Assembly (NCBI GenBank): GCA_947444925.1
Contig: CANFBW010000009.1
Coordinates: 1-64,000 of the forward strand
DNA: 64,000 bases
Origin: Flavobacteriales bacterium
Lineage (GTDB): Bacteria > Bacteroidota > Bacteroidia > Flavobacteriales_C > GCA-002722245
Direction: 5' to 3'
Shown: positions 26,822 to 36,059 of the stretch, piece by piece
Layout of the letters: the number at the start of each line of letters is the position of its first letter
How positions within the stretch are numbered: the stretch's first letter is position 1
Program-made: the position numbers and the translations under genes
The notes under the pieces: model-generated
What the model was told of the DNA's origin: nothing
The model's input: the letters and a program-made list of their open reading frames with translations, nothing else
Databases searched by the model: none

Positions 26822-27589
26822 TTATTCAAAATGAAACATTCCCGGCAGGTTCCCCGCAATTTTTGTCGCCAAAGCATTTCCGTTATCAGAAACGCTGTTT
26901 AACTGTAAATTCAGTGCATTCGTAATATCTACGCCGTCAAATATTTTTGAATAATCAATTATCATGTGCGCATATCCTGTGCTTCCTTCCATGATGCTAA
27001 AATTTTCATCAGGCATTTGCACTTCAACATAATGAGCGTTTGTTCCAACCTTATAAGAGAAGTCAGCCATTTTCATACTATGATTGTAAGAGGTGTCAAT
27101 TTTTCCCTGAATATTGGCGAAAATATATCCATCGGGTTGAGAGGTATTCCCAAACCACATTTCACTATGGTTTAAAATTGTAGAATCGCTTGGCGTTGTC
27201 GATGCTAAAGCGTTAGTAGTCGCATCCAATCCTACTTTAAAACGAACGGCTTTGTAATTCCCTACTGGTACGTTATTAAAAATGAAAGCCTCCGTCGCCA
27301 AATCTTTCAACATTTTTCCTTTCGGCACATCCAATAAAGAACCATCTAATTTTACCAATTGAATTCCTGAAATATACAATTGCGCAAAATCCAAAGACAT
27401 TGAATCGCCGTTGGAAGCCAAATAATTTTCGCCGTAGTCTTCCACTTCGCTATCTCCAACATTGGTGTGTAAATGAAAGGCGAACTTTCCGTATTTAATG
27501 GTTTCGGTGGTGTCGTTTTTTTTGTTGCAGGCACCTAATAATACTATTGCTGCCAAACTTAACATTAATCCTTTTTTTCTGATTTTCAT
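26822..27589 (-). CDS. MbnP-family lipoprotein (copy 3), Trp signature degraded
   Basis: 255 residues. SPII signal with LGAC (Cys21). The general MbnP plan is present: FAFHLHTNVGDSEVEDYGENYLASNGDSMSLDFAQLYISGI and GYKAVRFKVGLD. At the place of GMxWNWNxGY it has HSEMWFGNTSQPDGYIFANIQG: one Trp remains and the WNW triplet is lost. It may bind metal in a different way or act as a scaffold. Nine bases downstream of the next gene's region and co-directional with the cluster. Confidence 0.85.
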   Translation of the reverse strand: MKIRKKGLMLSLAAIVLLGACNKKNDTTETIKYGKFAFHLHTNVGDSEVEDYGENYLASNGDSMSLDFAQLYISGIQLVKLDGSLLDVPKGKMLKDLATEAFIFNNVPVGNYKAVRFKVGLDATTNALASTTPSDSTILNHSEMWFGNTSQPDGYIFANIQGKIDTSYNHSMKMADFSYKVGTNAHYVEVQMPDENFSIMEGSTGYAHMIIDYSKIFDGVDITNALNLQLNSVSDNGNALATKIAGNLPGMFHFE

Positions 27590-27599
27590 ATTTTTTGTT

Positions 27600-28664
27600 T
27601 TAAAAAGTTAATGCCCAATAAGCGTTAATACTATATTTTATAGGAGATTGTATTCCGTTTAGGTTTTGATATAGTGGCAAACCAAATTCTGCTGATATTT
27701 TTTGATTTTTTAAGCCCCCTCTTAAAGGTTGCCAAGTAGTGCCAATAAAAACAGAAGCTGTTTGCCCCCCATAATTAGCGGTATTTGCAGAAGGTTCGTT
27801 GTGTCGGTATAAAGAAGTATCAACTCCTTGAATCTTGCCGCTAATTGCATATTCAACACGTAAAGAGGAACTCAGAAAATTTAACCACCGATAGGCATAC
27901 CAAGCATTTCCTGTAAATTCATTGCCGCGACTGTATCCATATTTATTGTAGCCAAGATGAATATTGGCATTGCCTTGCACTCCAAAAGTGTATGTTTTTT
28001 TGTGGTACAAATAAGTTGCTCCCGGTAGAAAATCAAAAGTGCCTGATCCTAATTGCATCATGTATGACAGGTGTTTCCCTATATACTCGGTCATTCCGTT
28101 ACTTTCTCCCAATACGTCAATACTCCCCGTAGGAATAGAAAATCCAATATTCATCAACAATTTATGTCGAGTCTCATTAACCAAAGAGTAAATACCATAA
28201 AGCTTTACATCTCCAAGCCCCTGTGAATTCATTTGGTGAATATTAGAGCCTCCCATTCCATGATCATGGTGATCACTCATGCCAAACATGGTCATATTCA
28301 TTGTATTTTGATTGTAATTAACCATTGCCATTAAAGTGAGTCGTTTATTAATGCCATACATCAGCATTAACATATGCATATTCATTTGCATACTTTCAGG
28401 AGTCATCAAGTAAGTCTTGAAAACCTCGTCACTGGTAACGGAAGAGTTGCCTTGATAAATACCTTTCATCGCCATATTCATATAGCGATAAGAAAGCATC
28501 CATTCTCCTTTAGAGTGAACGTGTCCAAGCATCACTCCTGCCGGAAGAGCTACTTCGTTATTACAGCAAGACGATTCGCAAATCTGCGAGCTATCTTGTT
28601 GCGCCATAATTTCTGCTGAATGTATAAATACAAACAGAAAAAGGCATACAATTGAAAATCGCAT
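27600..28664 (-). CDS. Met/His-rich outer-membrane protein (transporter-like)
   Basis: 354 residues. Signal peptide ending at about MAQ, then CESSCCNNEVALPAGVMLGHVHSKGEWMLSYRYMNM, followed by stretches rich in Met and His (MQMNMHMLMLMYG, NTMNMTMFGMSDHHDHGMGG). The last two thirds show alternating residues and end with a terminal Phe (YSINAYWALTF), as in outer-membrane barrels of the phenol-degradation-type transporter family. The Met and His clusters suggest copper contact. First large gene of the leftward cluster with only 10 bases to the MbnP gene downstream. Confidence 0.8.
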   Translation of the reverse strand: MRFSIVCLFLFVFIHSAEIMAQQDSSQICESSCCNNEVALPAGVMLGHVHSKGEWMLSYRYMNMAMKGIYQGNSSVTSDEVFKTYLMTPESMQMNMHMLMLMYGINKRLTLMAMVNYNQNTMNMTMFGMSDHHDHGMGGSNIHQMNSQGLGDVKLYGIYSLVNETRHKLLMNIGFSIPTGSIDVLGESNGMTEYIGKHLSYMMQLGSGTFDFLPGATYLYHKKTYTFGVQGNANIHLGYNKYGYSRGNEFTGNAWYAYRWLNFLSSSLRVEYAISGKIQGVDTSLYRHNEPSANTANYGGQTASVFIGTTWQPLRGGLKNQKISAEFGLPLYQNLNGIQSPIKYSINAYWALTF

Positions 28665-28712
28665 TAAATACCTTTGAAATTAAACATTGATTTATGTGGC
28701 AAACGCCAGTAA

Positions 28713-29084
28713 TCAACATTTGGGCGGCTGAAAAACGCCTTGAGGTAAAGAGGCGGAAACTGAAAATGAATAAGCGGTTGAAATGCCAGTAGCTATGGTG
28801 ATTTGAGAATGGAAAGAATAAGCAGTTTCTGCAAAATATTGTAATTCAATCTTCTCCTTTGAATCCTTAGAAAAAGGTGTTTGTTCCCTTTTTTCTTCTT
28901 TCTTCAATTGCTTTTTTAAGTGGCATTTCCCGTCACAATGCATTTTTGGTTTTGCTTTGTTCTCGCAATATTTACGGGCTATCTCGGTTTTGTTGAGTTG
29001 GTAATTCACCACAATAAAAAGCTTGCTGAACATTTGCATTGAAATGGCAAACAATAATATTATGGAGAATACTCTTTGAATCAC
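28713..29084 (-). CDS. small membrane-anchored Cys/His protein (copy 2)
   Basis: The ORF starts at 29147, but that start overlaps a divergent ATG at 29137, and the paralogue at 24212 begins just before its hydrophobic helix; the GTG at 29084 (VIQRVFSIILLFAIS) is therefore preferred, though unproven. After the helix comes NKTEIARKYCENKAKPKMHCDGKCHLKKQLKKEEKREQ, which aligns with copy 1. C-terminal half is Ser/Phe-rich and ends PPKC. Probably first gene of the copper-type operon. Confidence 0.7.
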   Translation of the reverse strand: MIQRVFSIILLFAISMQMFSKLFIVVNYQLNKTEIARKYCENKAKPKMHCDGKCHLKKQLKKEEKREQTPFSKDSKEKIELQYFAETAYSFHSQITIATGISTAYSFSVSASLPQGVFQPPKC

Positions 29085-29136
29085 CAGACAAATATATAAA
29101 AATCCAAGTGGTATGAAAAAATAATATTTTAGGAAG

Positions 29137-29235
29137 ATGAAAAACATCCTCTTACTGCTGATTTCATTTTGTTTCTTGGGAAATATCTATGCTCAGTTCC
29201 AGTGGGCAGAATTAGGTGTTAGCGGACTTAACTGA
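29137..29235 (+). pseudogene. 5' fragment of a heavy-metal-associated-domain secreted protein
   Basis: Reads MKNILLLLISFCFLG, a signal peptide, then NIYAQFQWAELGVSGLN and a stop. Bacteroidota small secreted metal-binding proteins have the form QxxWAxxGVxGLTCSxCSRSVE; here the frame breaks exactly where the TCSxC metal site should begin, at about 29229. This is a truncated gene, interrupted by the remnants described next. Recognition rests on about 14 residues. Confidence 0.55.
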
Positions 29236-29262
29236 TAGAGATAATTCATTTTCTATAATTAG

Positions 29263-29529
29263 TTACGTCAATAATGGAAAATAATCAACTTTGAATTTTC
29301 TCTGCATTTTTTGAGTACCATATAATAATGTATTCGAGTATCCCTTTTGCGATAAAATATTTTTAATCTCTTTCTGATGGATATTTTCACAGTTTAAACC
29401 GAAATATATTCCAGACAAAGATTGCTTTTTGAATTTTATTAAATTTCCATTTTCCACATTAACATTGATTCTTACTTCTTCTTCGTAGTCCCACTTGATG
29501 TATTTTATACCAAGCATAAAATCCCTGAT
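29263..29529 (-). pseudogene. C-terminal fragment of a DUF2971-like protein
   Basis: The ORF 29263-29628 on this strand is a hybrid: its first ~33 codons are antisense to the recombinase, but from about 29529 it reads IKWDYEEEVRINVNV, FKKQSLSGIYFGLNCENIHQ and NILSQKGYSNTLLYGTQ, which follows the DUF2971 C-terminal pattern (W-x-YE-E-R, then IYFGL, then a Y-x-N-x-x-Y strand). The N-terminal part of the family is missing, so it is a remnant cut at about 29530. Confidence 0.5.
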
Positions 29530-30442
<913 letters not shown>

Positions 30443-30593
30443 AAAATTATTTTCACTTACACACAAGCATTTTACTACAAGGCATAAATAAGAACAGCGA
30501 GCGCAAATATACGTCTTCATTGGAGAAACAACAATATTTTAGATAATTCTTTGTGTTTTTTTTTAATCGACTGAATTTCAAATTATTAAACAA

Positions 30594-31406
30594 TCACTTT
30601 AAAGCCGCACAGTTCAATACACTTGTAGGGCGACTTTCTCCCATTTTATACACAACGGCTAAATACTCCAGTGACGCTCCATTGAATTGCGAGGGAAGAA
30701 AAACAGTTACAGTAGTATGTTGCGAGGTTCCTGCTTTTGGCAAAAAATGAATGTTTTCGCCAAATTCGCCGTTTGGCGAAAAACGCAATACTTTTTTGTG
30801 ATTGTATTTGAAGTTGGTGTCATTTGGATTTACAATTTGAATGGCTTGCACTTCTTCCTGCACTACATATAACGCAATACTTACACTGTCATTTACATTA
30901 TTGTAAAAATCCACTTTTACATTTACATTGACATAGTTTCCATAAACCTCCTTTGACATTCCGATTCCACAGACCGCAGGTGTTTTTTGAACAGAATCAA
31001 TTGCTGCTTTCCAATTGTTGAAACTGGTTCCATAATTGACTAAACCCTCAGCAATAGATGGGTAGGAATTAAAACTATTGTTGCCATTATTGTCAAACAT
31101 ACTCTTAAAAGATAGTGCTGTGGTGGTAAATAATGTACTATCTAAAAACGTATCTGGAAACAACAGCATTCCGTGCAATTTATTTGCATTCACGCCATTG
31201 GAAGTGCCTGCAAGGGCCGGATTAAATACAGCGCTTTCTTCATCATCACTAAAATAGTTGAATTGATCAGCAAAGAGATACACAAATGAATGGTGTTCAG
31301 AAGAAACGACAATTGTATCGAAAATTTTCTGCGTGTTATCGACTTTACATCCGCCAAAAAAGCAGAAAAGGAGTAGGAGGAGAACTAAGGTTGGCGCTGT
31401 CTTCAC
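30594..31406 (-). CDS. lipoprotein of unknown function
   Basis: 270 residues. SPII signal ending FGGC followed by KVDN. The rest is soluble, aromatic- and Asn-rich with beta-strand spacing; recognisable pieces such as CGIGMSKEVYGNYVNVNVKVDFYNN and GENIHFLPKAGTSQHTTVTVFLP hint at a C-terminal beta-sandwich. No family recognised. Divergent from the phosphatase gene at 31537 with a 130-base gap. Confidence 0.75.
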   Translation of the reverse strand: MKTAPTLVLLLLLFCFFGGCKVDNTQKIFDTIVVSSEHHSFVYLFADQFNYFSDDEESAVFNPALAGTSNGVNANKLHGMLLFPDTFLDSTLFTTTALSFKSMFDNNGNNSFNSYPSIAEGLVNYGTSFNNWKAAIDSVQKTPAVCGIGMSKEVYGNYVNVNVKVDFYNNVNDSVSIALYVVQEEVQAIQIVNPNDTNFKYNHKKVLRFSPNGEFGENIHFLPKAGTSQHTTVTVFLPSQFNGASLEYLAVVYKMGESRPTSVLNCAALK

Positions 31407-31536
31407 AAAATGATAAATATTGTCTTAATCAGGGTAAATAAAGGTACTGTTATTCTAGTCAAAGCAAAATAAATATTTGCTACATATTTTACTTTCTCTA
31501 TTGATTAAAAAAACTAAATTTACGCCTACTTGTACT

Positions 31537-34002
31537 ATGAGAATTTTAAGCGCGGTATTTTTTGTATTATTCACGTCTTTGCTATTTGCGGAAGGCTCTG
31601 TAAAAAGCATTGAGTCTATTAAGAAGGAATTGAGCATTGCCAAATCAGATACATCAAGGCTTCAAGCTTATTTAGATTTATCATTGATTTACAGAAAAAC
31701 CAATGCAGATTCAGCATTGTACTTCGCCACAGTGGTGTACAATGAATCGAATGACAAAGAATTAAAAAGATACCGAGCTGATGCCTTATTGGCGCAAGGT
31801 ATCGCAATTTTCAGAAAAGGTGATTTTAAGGAAGCATTGCGCTATTTTACTAAGTCTTTGAATTACAGTGAGTCCACCAATTATCAAAAGGGGATTTCTG
31901 CCTCTTACAATTCATTAGGTGTATACTACTATCAAATGGCTAAATATGACTTGGCTGTTGTAAATTACGAGAAGTCGATCGCCATTTCTAAAAAAATGGG
32001 GGATCAGGAGGATATCGCTAAAACAACTGGCAATATCGCAAGTATTTACTCTATTAAAGGTGAATACGATAAATCCTTGGAATATTACCATAAGGCATTG
32101 GAAATAGCGACTGAAATCAAAAACATGGACCAAGTTGGTTTGTTGGTCAATAAAATTGGCAATGTATTCAACGACAAAGGTGAATTTGTGCAGGCTTTCA
32201 GCTACTACGAAAAGTCGCTGGAGATTTATCACAAGATTGGTGACAACCGCGGAGAATCTAACGCATACGCAAATATTGGCAACATTTATTTCAAACAAGG
32301 CAAATATGTCAGCGCACTCGACGCTCATTACAAATCATTGAAAATCAATGAAAAAATGGGCAACAAACACGGTATTGCCAATTCATACCTCACTATTGGC
32401 GCTATATATAAGGAGCAAAAAGACTACGTAAAGGCCTTGGATTTTTACAATAAAACACTACAGATTGTTCAGAAAATGGGCGACAAGGTGATTCTTTCTT
32501 TTACCATGCGCAACATCGGGGAGATCTATCAGGTAATGCAAGAAAAAACTTTGGTCTTAGATTTCTATACCAAAGGTCTTGAGATTTCAACGGAAATTGG
32601 TGATGTATCTGGAGTAAGTCAATCTCTTAATTTGATTGGCAACTTTTACCTGAATGAAAGAAATTTCGAAAAAGCAGAAGATCTTTTCAAGCAATATCTA
32701 ACACAATCTACAGCTTTGGGTGATAGAAACGCTATAGCGGAAGCCTATACCAATGTTGGCATGGCCTTACTGGAGCAACGAAAAAACAAAGAAGCGATTG
32801 AGAGCTGCAAAAATGGATATCGAATTGGAAAAGATTTGGGCGGACTATCTATAAAAGAGGCGTCTTGTGAATGTTTGTACAAATCATTTGAAGTTTTAGG
32901 AAAAACAGATTCAGCACTTCGTTACTTTAAGTTGTTTTACGCATACCGCGATAGCTTACGAAACAATGAGAACTCAAAAGCGATCACGCGCCACGAAATT
33001 CAATATGAATTTGACAAGAAATTTTTATCGGACAGCATCGCTGGTGCGCAACAAAAAGAATTGGATGAATTGCGCTATCACAATGAATCGCGAAAACAAA
33101 AAGTGATCATATATATTATTTTGGGAGCATTTGTCATTACGCTGATATTGGCTATTGGCATTTTTACCAACTACAGATTGAAACAGCAAAGCAACCGAAT
33201 TATCAAGAAACAAAAGGAATTGGTGGAAGAGAAGAATGCCGAAATCATGTCTTCCATTCGCTATGCGCAGCGCATTCAAAACGCCTTACTGACCAGTGAT
33301 GAACACTGGGATGCCATTAGTCAGGAACACTTTGTTTTTTTAAAACCCAAAGATGTGGTGAGCGGTGATTTCTACTGGGCGCATTATTTCAATGACAATT
33401 CTGCTATATGGGTGGCTGCCGATTGCACTGGCCACGGCGTTCCGGGAGCATTTATGAGTATGCTCGGCATAGGCTTTTTAAATGAAATTATTGTAGAAGA
33501 CAACGTTCTTTTACCCAATGAAATTTTAAATAGATTGCGCACAAAAATTATTAATGCCTTGCGTCAAAACGGATTGCAACATCAGCAAATGGACGGCATC
33601 GACTTGGCTTTATGTATGTGGGACAAAAACAACAACAAGCTTACGTATTCAGGAGCAAACAATCCGCTATGGTTGATGCGTGCTGGTCAATTGACAGAAA
33701 TCAGACCCGACAAACAGCCTGTAGGATTTTTACTTGAAAATATCTCTGAGCCATTTACAATGCATGAGCTGCAATTGCAAAAGGGAGATACTCTTTATAC
33801 TTTTACTGACGGATTTACGGATCAGTTTGGAGGGGTAGAAGGCAAGAAATTTAAATTCAAAAGGTTTAGAGAGTTGCTGAGTTCTGTTCAAAATAAAAAC
33901 ATGAAACAGCAGAAAGAAGCCATTGAAAACGCATTTGATTTATGGAAATCCGATTATGATCAAGTTGACGATGTTTGCGTCATTGGAATAAAAGTGATCT
34001 AG
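31537..34002 (+). CDS. TPR sensor with SpoIIE-type PP2C phosphatase domain
   Basis: 821 residues from the ATG at 31537 (MRILSAVFFVLF, a signal peptide); the longer ORF start at 31477 spoils the signal and is rejected. Order: signal peptide, about nine tetratricopeptide repeats (~30-470; many copies of AxxYxxxGxxYxxxGxY-like), one membrane helix (IIYIILGAFVITLILAIG, ~527-545), a coiled coil, then a SpoIIE/PP2C domain with LKPKDVVSGDFYW, AADCTGHGVPGAFMS and YTFTDGFTDQFGG. The periplasmic TPR part probably senses protein partners and the cytoplasmic phosphatase acts on a Ser/Thr-phosphorylated regulator. Three-gene unit with the two following genes (28 and 0 bases apart). Confidence 0.92.
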   Translation: MRILSAVFFVLFTSLLFAEGSVKSIESIKKELSIAKSDTSRLQAYLDLSLIYRKTNADSALYFATVVYNESNDKELKRYRADALLAQGIAIFRKGDFKEALRYFTKSLNYSESTNYQKGISASYNSLGVYYYQMAKYDLAVVNYEKSIAISKKMGDQEDIAKTTGNIASIYSIKGEYDKSLEYYHKALEIATEIKNMDQVGLLVNKIGNVFNDKGEFVQAFSYYEKSLEIYHKIGDNRGESNAYANIGNIYFKQGKYVSALDAHYKSLKINEKMGNKHGIANSYLTIGAIYKEQKDYVKALDFYNKTLQIVQKMGDKVILSFTMRNIGEIYQVMQEKTLVLDFYTKGLEISTEIGDVSGVSQSLNLIGNFYLNERNFEKAEDLFKQYLTQSTALGDRNAIAEAYTNVGMALLEQRKNKEAIESCKNGYRIGKDLGGLSIKEASCECLYKSFEVLGKTDSALRYFKLFYAYRDSLRNNENSKAITRHEIQYEFDKKFLSDSIAGAQQKELDELRYHNESRKQKVIIYIILGAFVITLILAIGIFTNYRLKQQSNRIIKKQKELVEEKNAEIMSSIRYAQRIQNALLTSDEHWDAISQEHFVFLKPKDVVSGDFYWAHYFNDNSAIWVAADCTGHGVPGAFMSMLGIGFLNEIIVEDNVLLPNEILNRLRTKIINALRQNGLQHQQMDGIDLALCMWDKNNNKLTYSGANNPLWLMRAGQLTEIRPDKQPVGFLLENISEPFTMHELQLQKGDTLYTFTDGFTDQFGGVEGKKFKFKRFRELLSSVQNKNMKQQKEAIENAFDLWKSDYDQVDDVCVIGIKVI

Positions 34003-34029
34003 CGCAACTTCTCCACCTAAAACACCACT

Positions 34030-35262
34030 ATGAACATGAAGCAAGTATTGACATTTTCTTTAATCCTCATTGCAGGTCTGATTTATGGCCAAGCAAAATT
34101 CCTTAGTGATGCTGGTATTGCCATAAGTGTGGGCGATTTTCAAGAAGCTGAAAAAGCCATATTAAAAGCACAAGATGCAATTTCGCAAAAACAAATTGCA
34201 AATGAGGAAGTGGATAGTAAGGACTTGCGTAAATTCTGGAAACAGAAATCACACATCTACATTCGTCTCGCAACAAATCAAAAAGATTCTATTTTAAAAC
34301 TCACTCAGCTCGAAACCAGTAAGCAAGCCGGCTTGACTTATTTCGATGTCGACAAAACAAAGTATTTTGAAGAAGAAGTAAAAGACGATCTAAAAGCTTT
34401 AAATACTGAATATTACAACATAGGTGTTGAACACTTTAACGCCAAAAAATTCGACAAGGCATTAACGATGTTTGAAAATGTCACAACAATCAATAAAGTT
34501 CTCGGCTTGAATGATTACAGAGCACTTCAAAATGTGGCTTATGCCGCACTATATTCTGAAAATTGCAGCAAAGCAATTCCCGTTTTCACGCTGTTAATTG
34601 ACAGTAAATACAATGGGCAACACAATCTGCAGAGCTACAAAAAGGAACTAATTCGTTGTTATTCCAAAGAAGGAAAAAAGGAAATAGCTTTAGAGAAACT
34701 GAAAGAATTTAATACAGGAGACAGCATTGATGTAGAAATGCTAAAAGAAGAATTGGTGCTTCTAATTGAACTAAAGAGAACAAAGGAAGCTATAGTAAAA
34801 ATGGATCAAATAGTACCTTTGGCAAAAGAAGATGCACTTACCCTAGAAAATATAGGGAAACTATATGATCAAGCAGGGGAGAAGGAGAAATCTTTGCTTT
34901 CATATAAATCTGCCTTAGCAATTGATGCCACACGTCCTGATTCCTATTACGGCATAGGGAAAATCATGTGCGACGAGTTCAATAACATCAACAAAGAAAT
35001 TAATGCTTTGGAAAAAAGCAACGAAGGCATGCGCACCCTGCACGGTACTAAAAACCAAGATGAAATCACTAGCAACAACAAATTAATTGACGAAAAACAA
35101 AAAATGGCTGAGCAAAAAGCCCAGGAATCAGCAAGCTACATTGAGAAGGCTCTAGAATACGCACCCAATGATCAGCAAGTACTTGACCTGTTGTTACAGA
35201 TTTATCAAAACTTAGGGCAAAGCGAAAAAGCTACTGCAATTAAAAGTAGAATGACTAAATAA
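34030..35262 (+). CDS. secreted tetratricopeptide-repeat protein
   Basis: 410 residues. Signal peptide (MNMKQVLTFSLILIAGLIYGQ). TPR-type helical pairs occur from ~20 to 400, e.g. EYYNIGVEHFNAKKFDKALTMFENV, EDALTLENIGKLYDQAGEKEKSLLSYKSAL and NDQQVLDLLLQIYQNLGQSEKA, with one Lys/Glu coiled insertion near 330. Likely periplasmic and a possible ligand or partner for the TPR sensor encoded upstream. Its stop codon touches the next ATG (TAAATG). Confidence 0.85.
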   Translation: MNMKQVLTFSLILIAGLIYGQAKFLSDAGIAISVGDFQEAEKAILKAQDAISQKQIANEEVDSKDLRKFWKQKSHIYIRLATNQKDSILKLTQLETSKQAGLTYFDVDKTKYFEEEVKDDLKALNTEYYNIGVEHFNAKKFDKALTMFENVTTINKVLGLNDYRALQNVAYAALYSENCSKAIPVFTLLIDSKYNGQHNLQSYKKELIRCYSKEGKKEIALEKLKEFNTGDSIDVEMLKEELVLLIELKRTKEAIVKMDQIVPLAKEDALTLENIGKLYDQAGEKEKSLLSYKSALAIDATRPDSYYGIGKIMCDEFNNINKEINALEKSNEGMRTLHGTKNQDEITSNNKLIDEKQKMAEQKAQESASYIEKALEYAPNDQQVLDLLLQIYQNLGQSEKATAIKSRMTK

Positions 35263-36057
35263 ATGAAAGACATTTACAGGATTATAAAATCCTTGATCCA
35301 GTTATGGATCATCAAATATTGGTACGTTTTTTCATTAGCATTGATCATAGGGTTTGGAGGAGCGGCATTTCGATACAAGAAAGAACAAGAAATAAAGCAC
35401 TTTTCTTGCAATTTTTTGGGCTGTACCTTATTACTGAATTACTCTTCTCTTTTTGTTTACTTAGCACCAATTATCAATCAAATTAACGAAGGAGAACAAG
35501 TAAAGGCAGCGCAATTATTGGGAATGAAAGAAAGAGAATTGCAATTTATTACTAGAATTGATATTCAAGCGGTAAATGAAGTAACAGAAGAATCTGATGT
35601 GCGTTACGAATTAAATTTGATCATTGATTTAGAAAAGGACACAACTGGCCTCGCGAGCTTCGAACAGCATTTGGTCGATTACATTAAAAAGCACCGTTTG
35701 CTGGTAGTACTGCAAAAAGATAAAATGGATACTTATCTTAAGAATAAAGCGGTTATAGAAAATAACCTCATTAACACGGATTCACTCTTACGCATACTGC
35801 CAAACGCAGATGTTCAAAATGGAGAGATACTGCGGAAAAGAAAAACAGAAATGCAGCTTGAATTAAATAATTTGGCTAGCAAAAGTAGAAAAGTATTTGA
35901 TCTTGAAATTATTCAACATTGCAAGGAAACACTTGTTGAAAAAGTTGAAAAATATTCGGTATTCCTGCGCGTGTGGCTGCTATTTTCAATGCTGACAAGC
36001 GTAGTAATTGTGTTTTTAGTAAGTAAAGAATTTCGTCAAGTCTTCTTTATGGAGTAG
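35263..36057 (+). CDS. membrane protein with Wzz-like topology, unknown function
   Basis: 264 residues. One membrane helix near each end (IKYWYVFSLALIIGFGGAAF, ~18-37; VFLRVWLLFSMLTSVVIVFLV, ~235-255) and a charged, helical region between them that should lie in the periplasm, the plan of chain-length regulators (Wzz/GumC-like), although the Pro-Gly motif of that family is not seen. Translationally abuts the TPR gene; two bases from the convergent hydrolase stop. Confidence 0.7.
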   Translation: MKDIYRIIKSLIQLWIIKYWYVFSLALIIGFGGAAFRYKKEQEIKHFSCNFLGCTLLLNYSSLFVYLAPIINQINEGEQVKAAQLLGMKERELQFITRIDIQAVNEVTEESDVRYELNLIIDLEKDTTGLASFEQHLVDYIKKHRLLVVLQKDKMDTYLKNKAVIENNLINTDSLLRILPNADVQNGEILRKRKTEMQLELNNLASKSRKVFDLEIIQHCKETLVEKVEKYSVFLRVWLLFSMLTSVVIVFLVSKEFRQVFFME

Positions 36058-36059
36058 TA

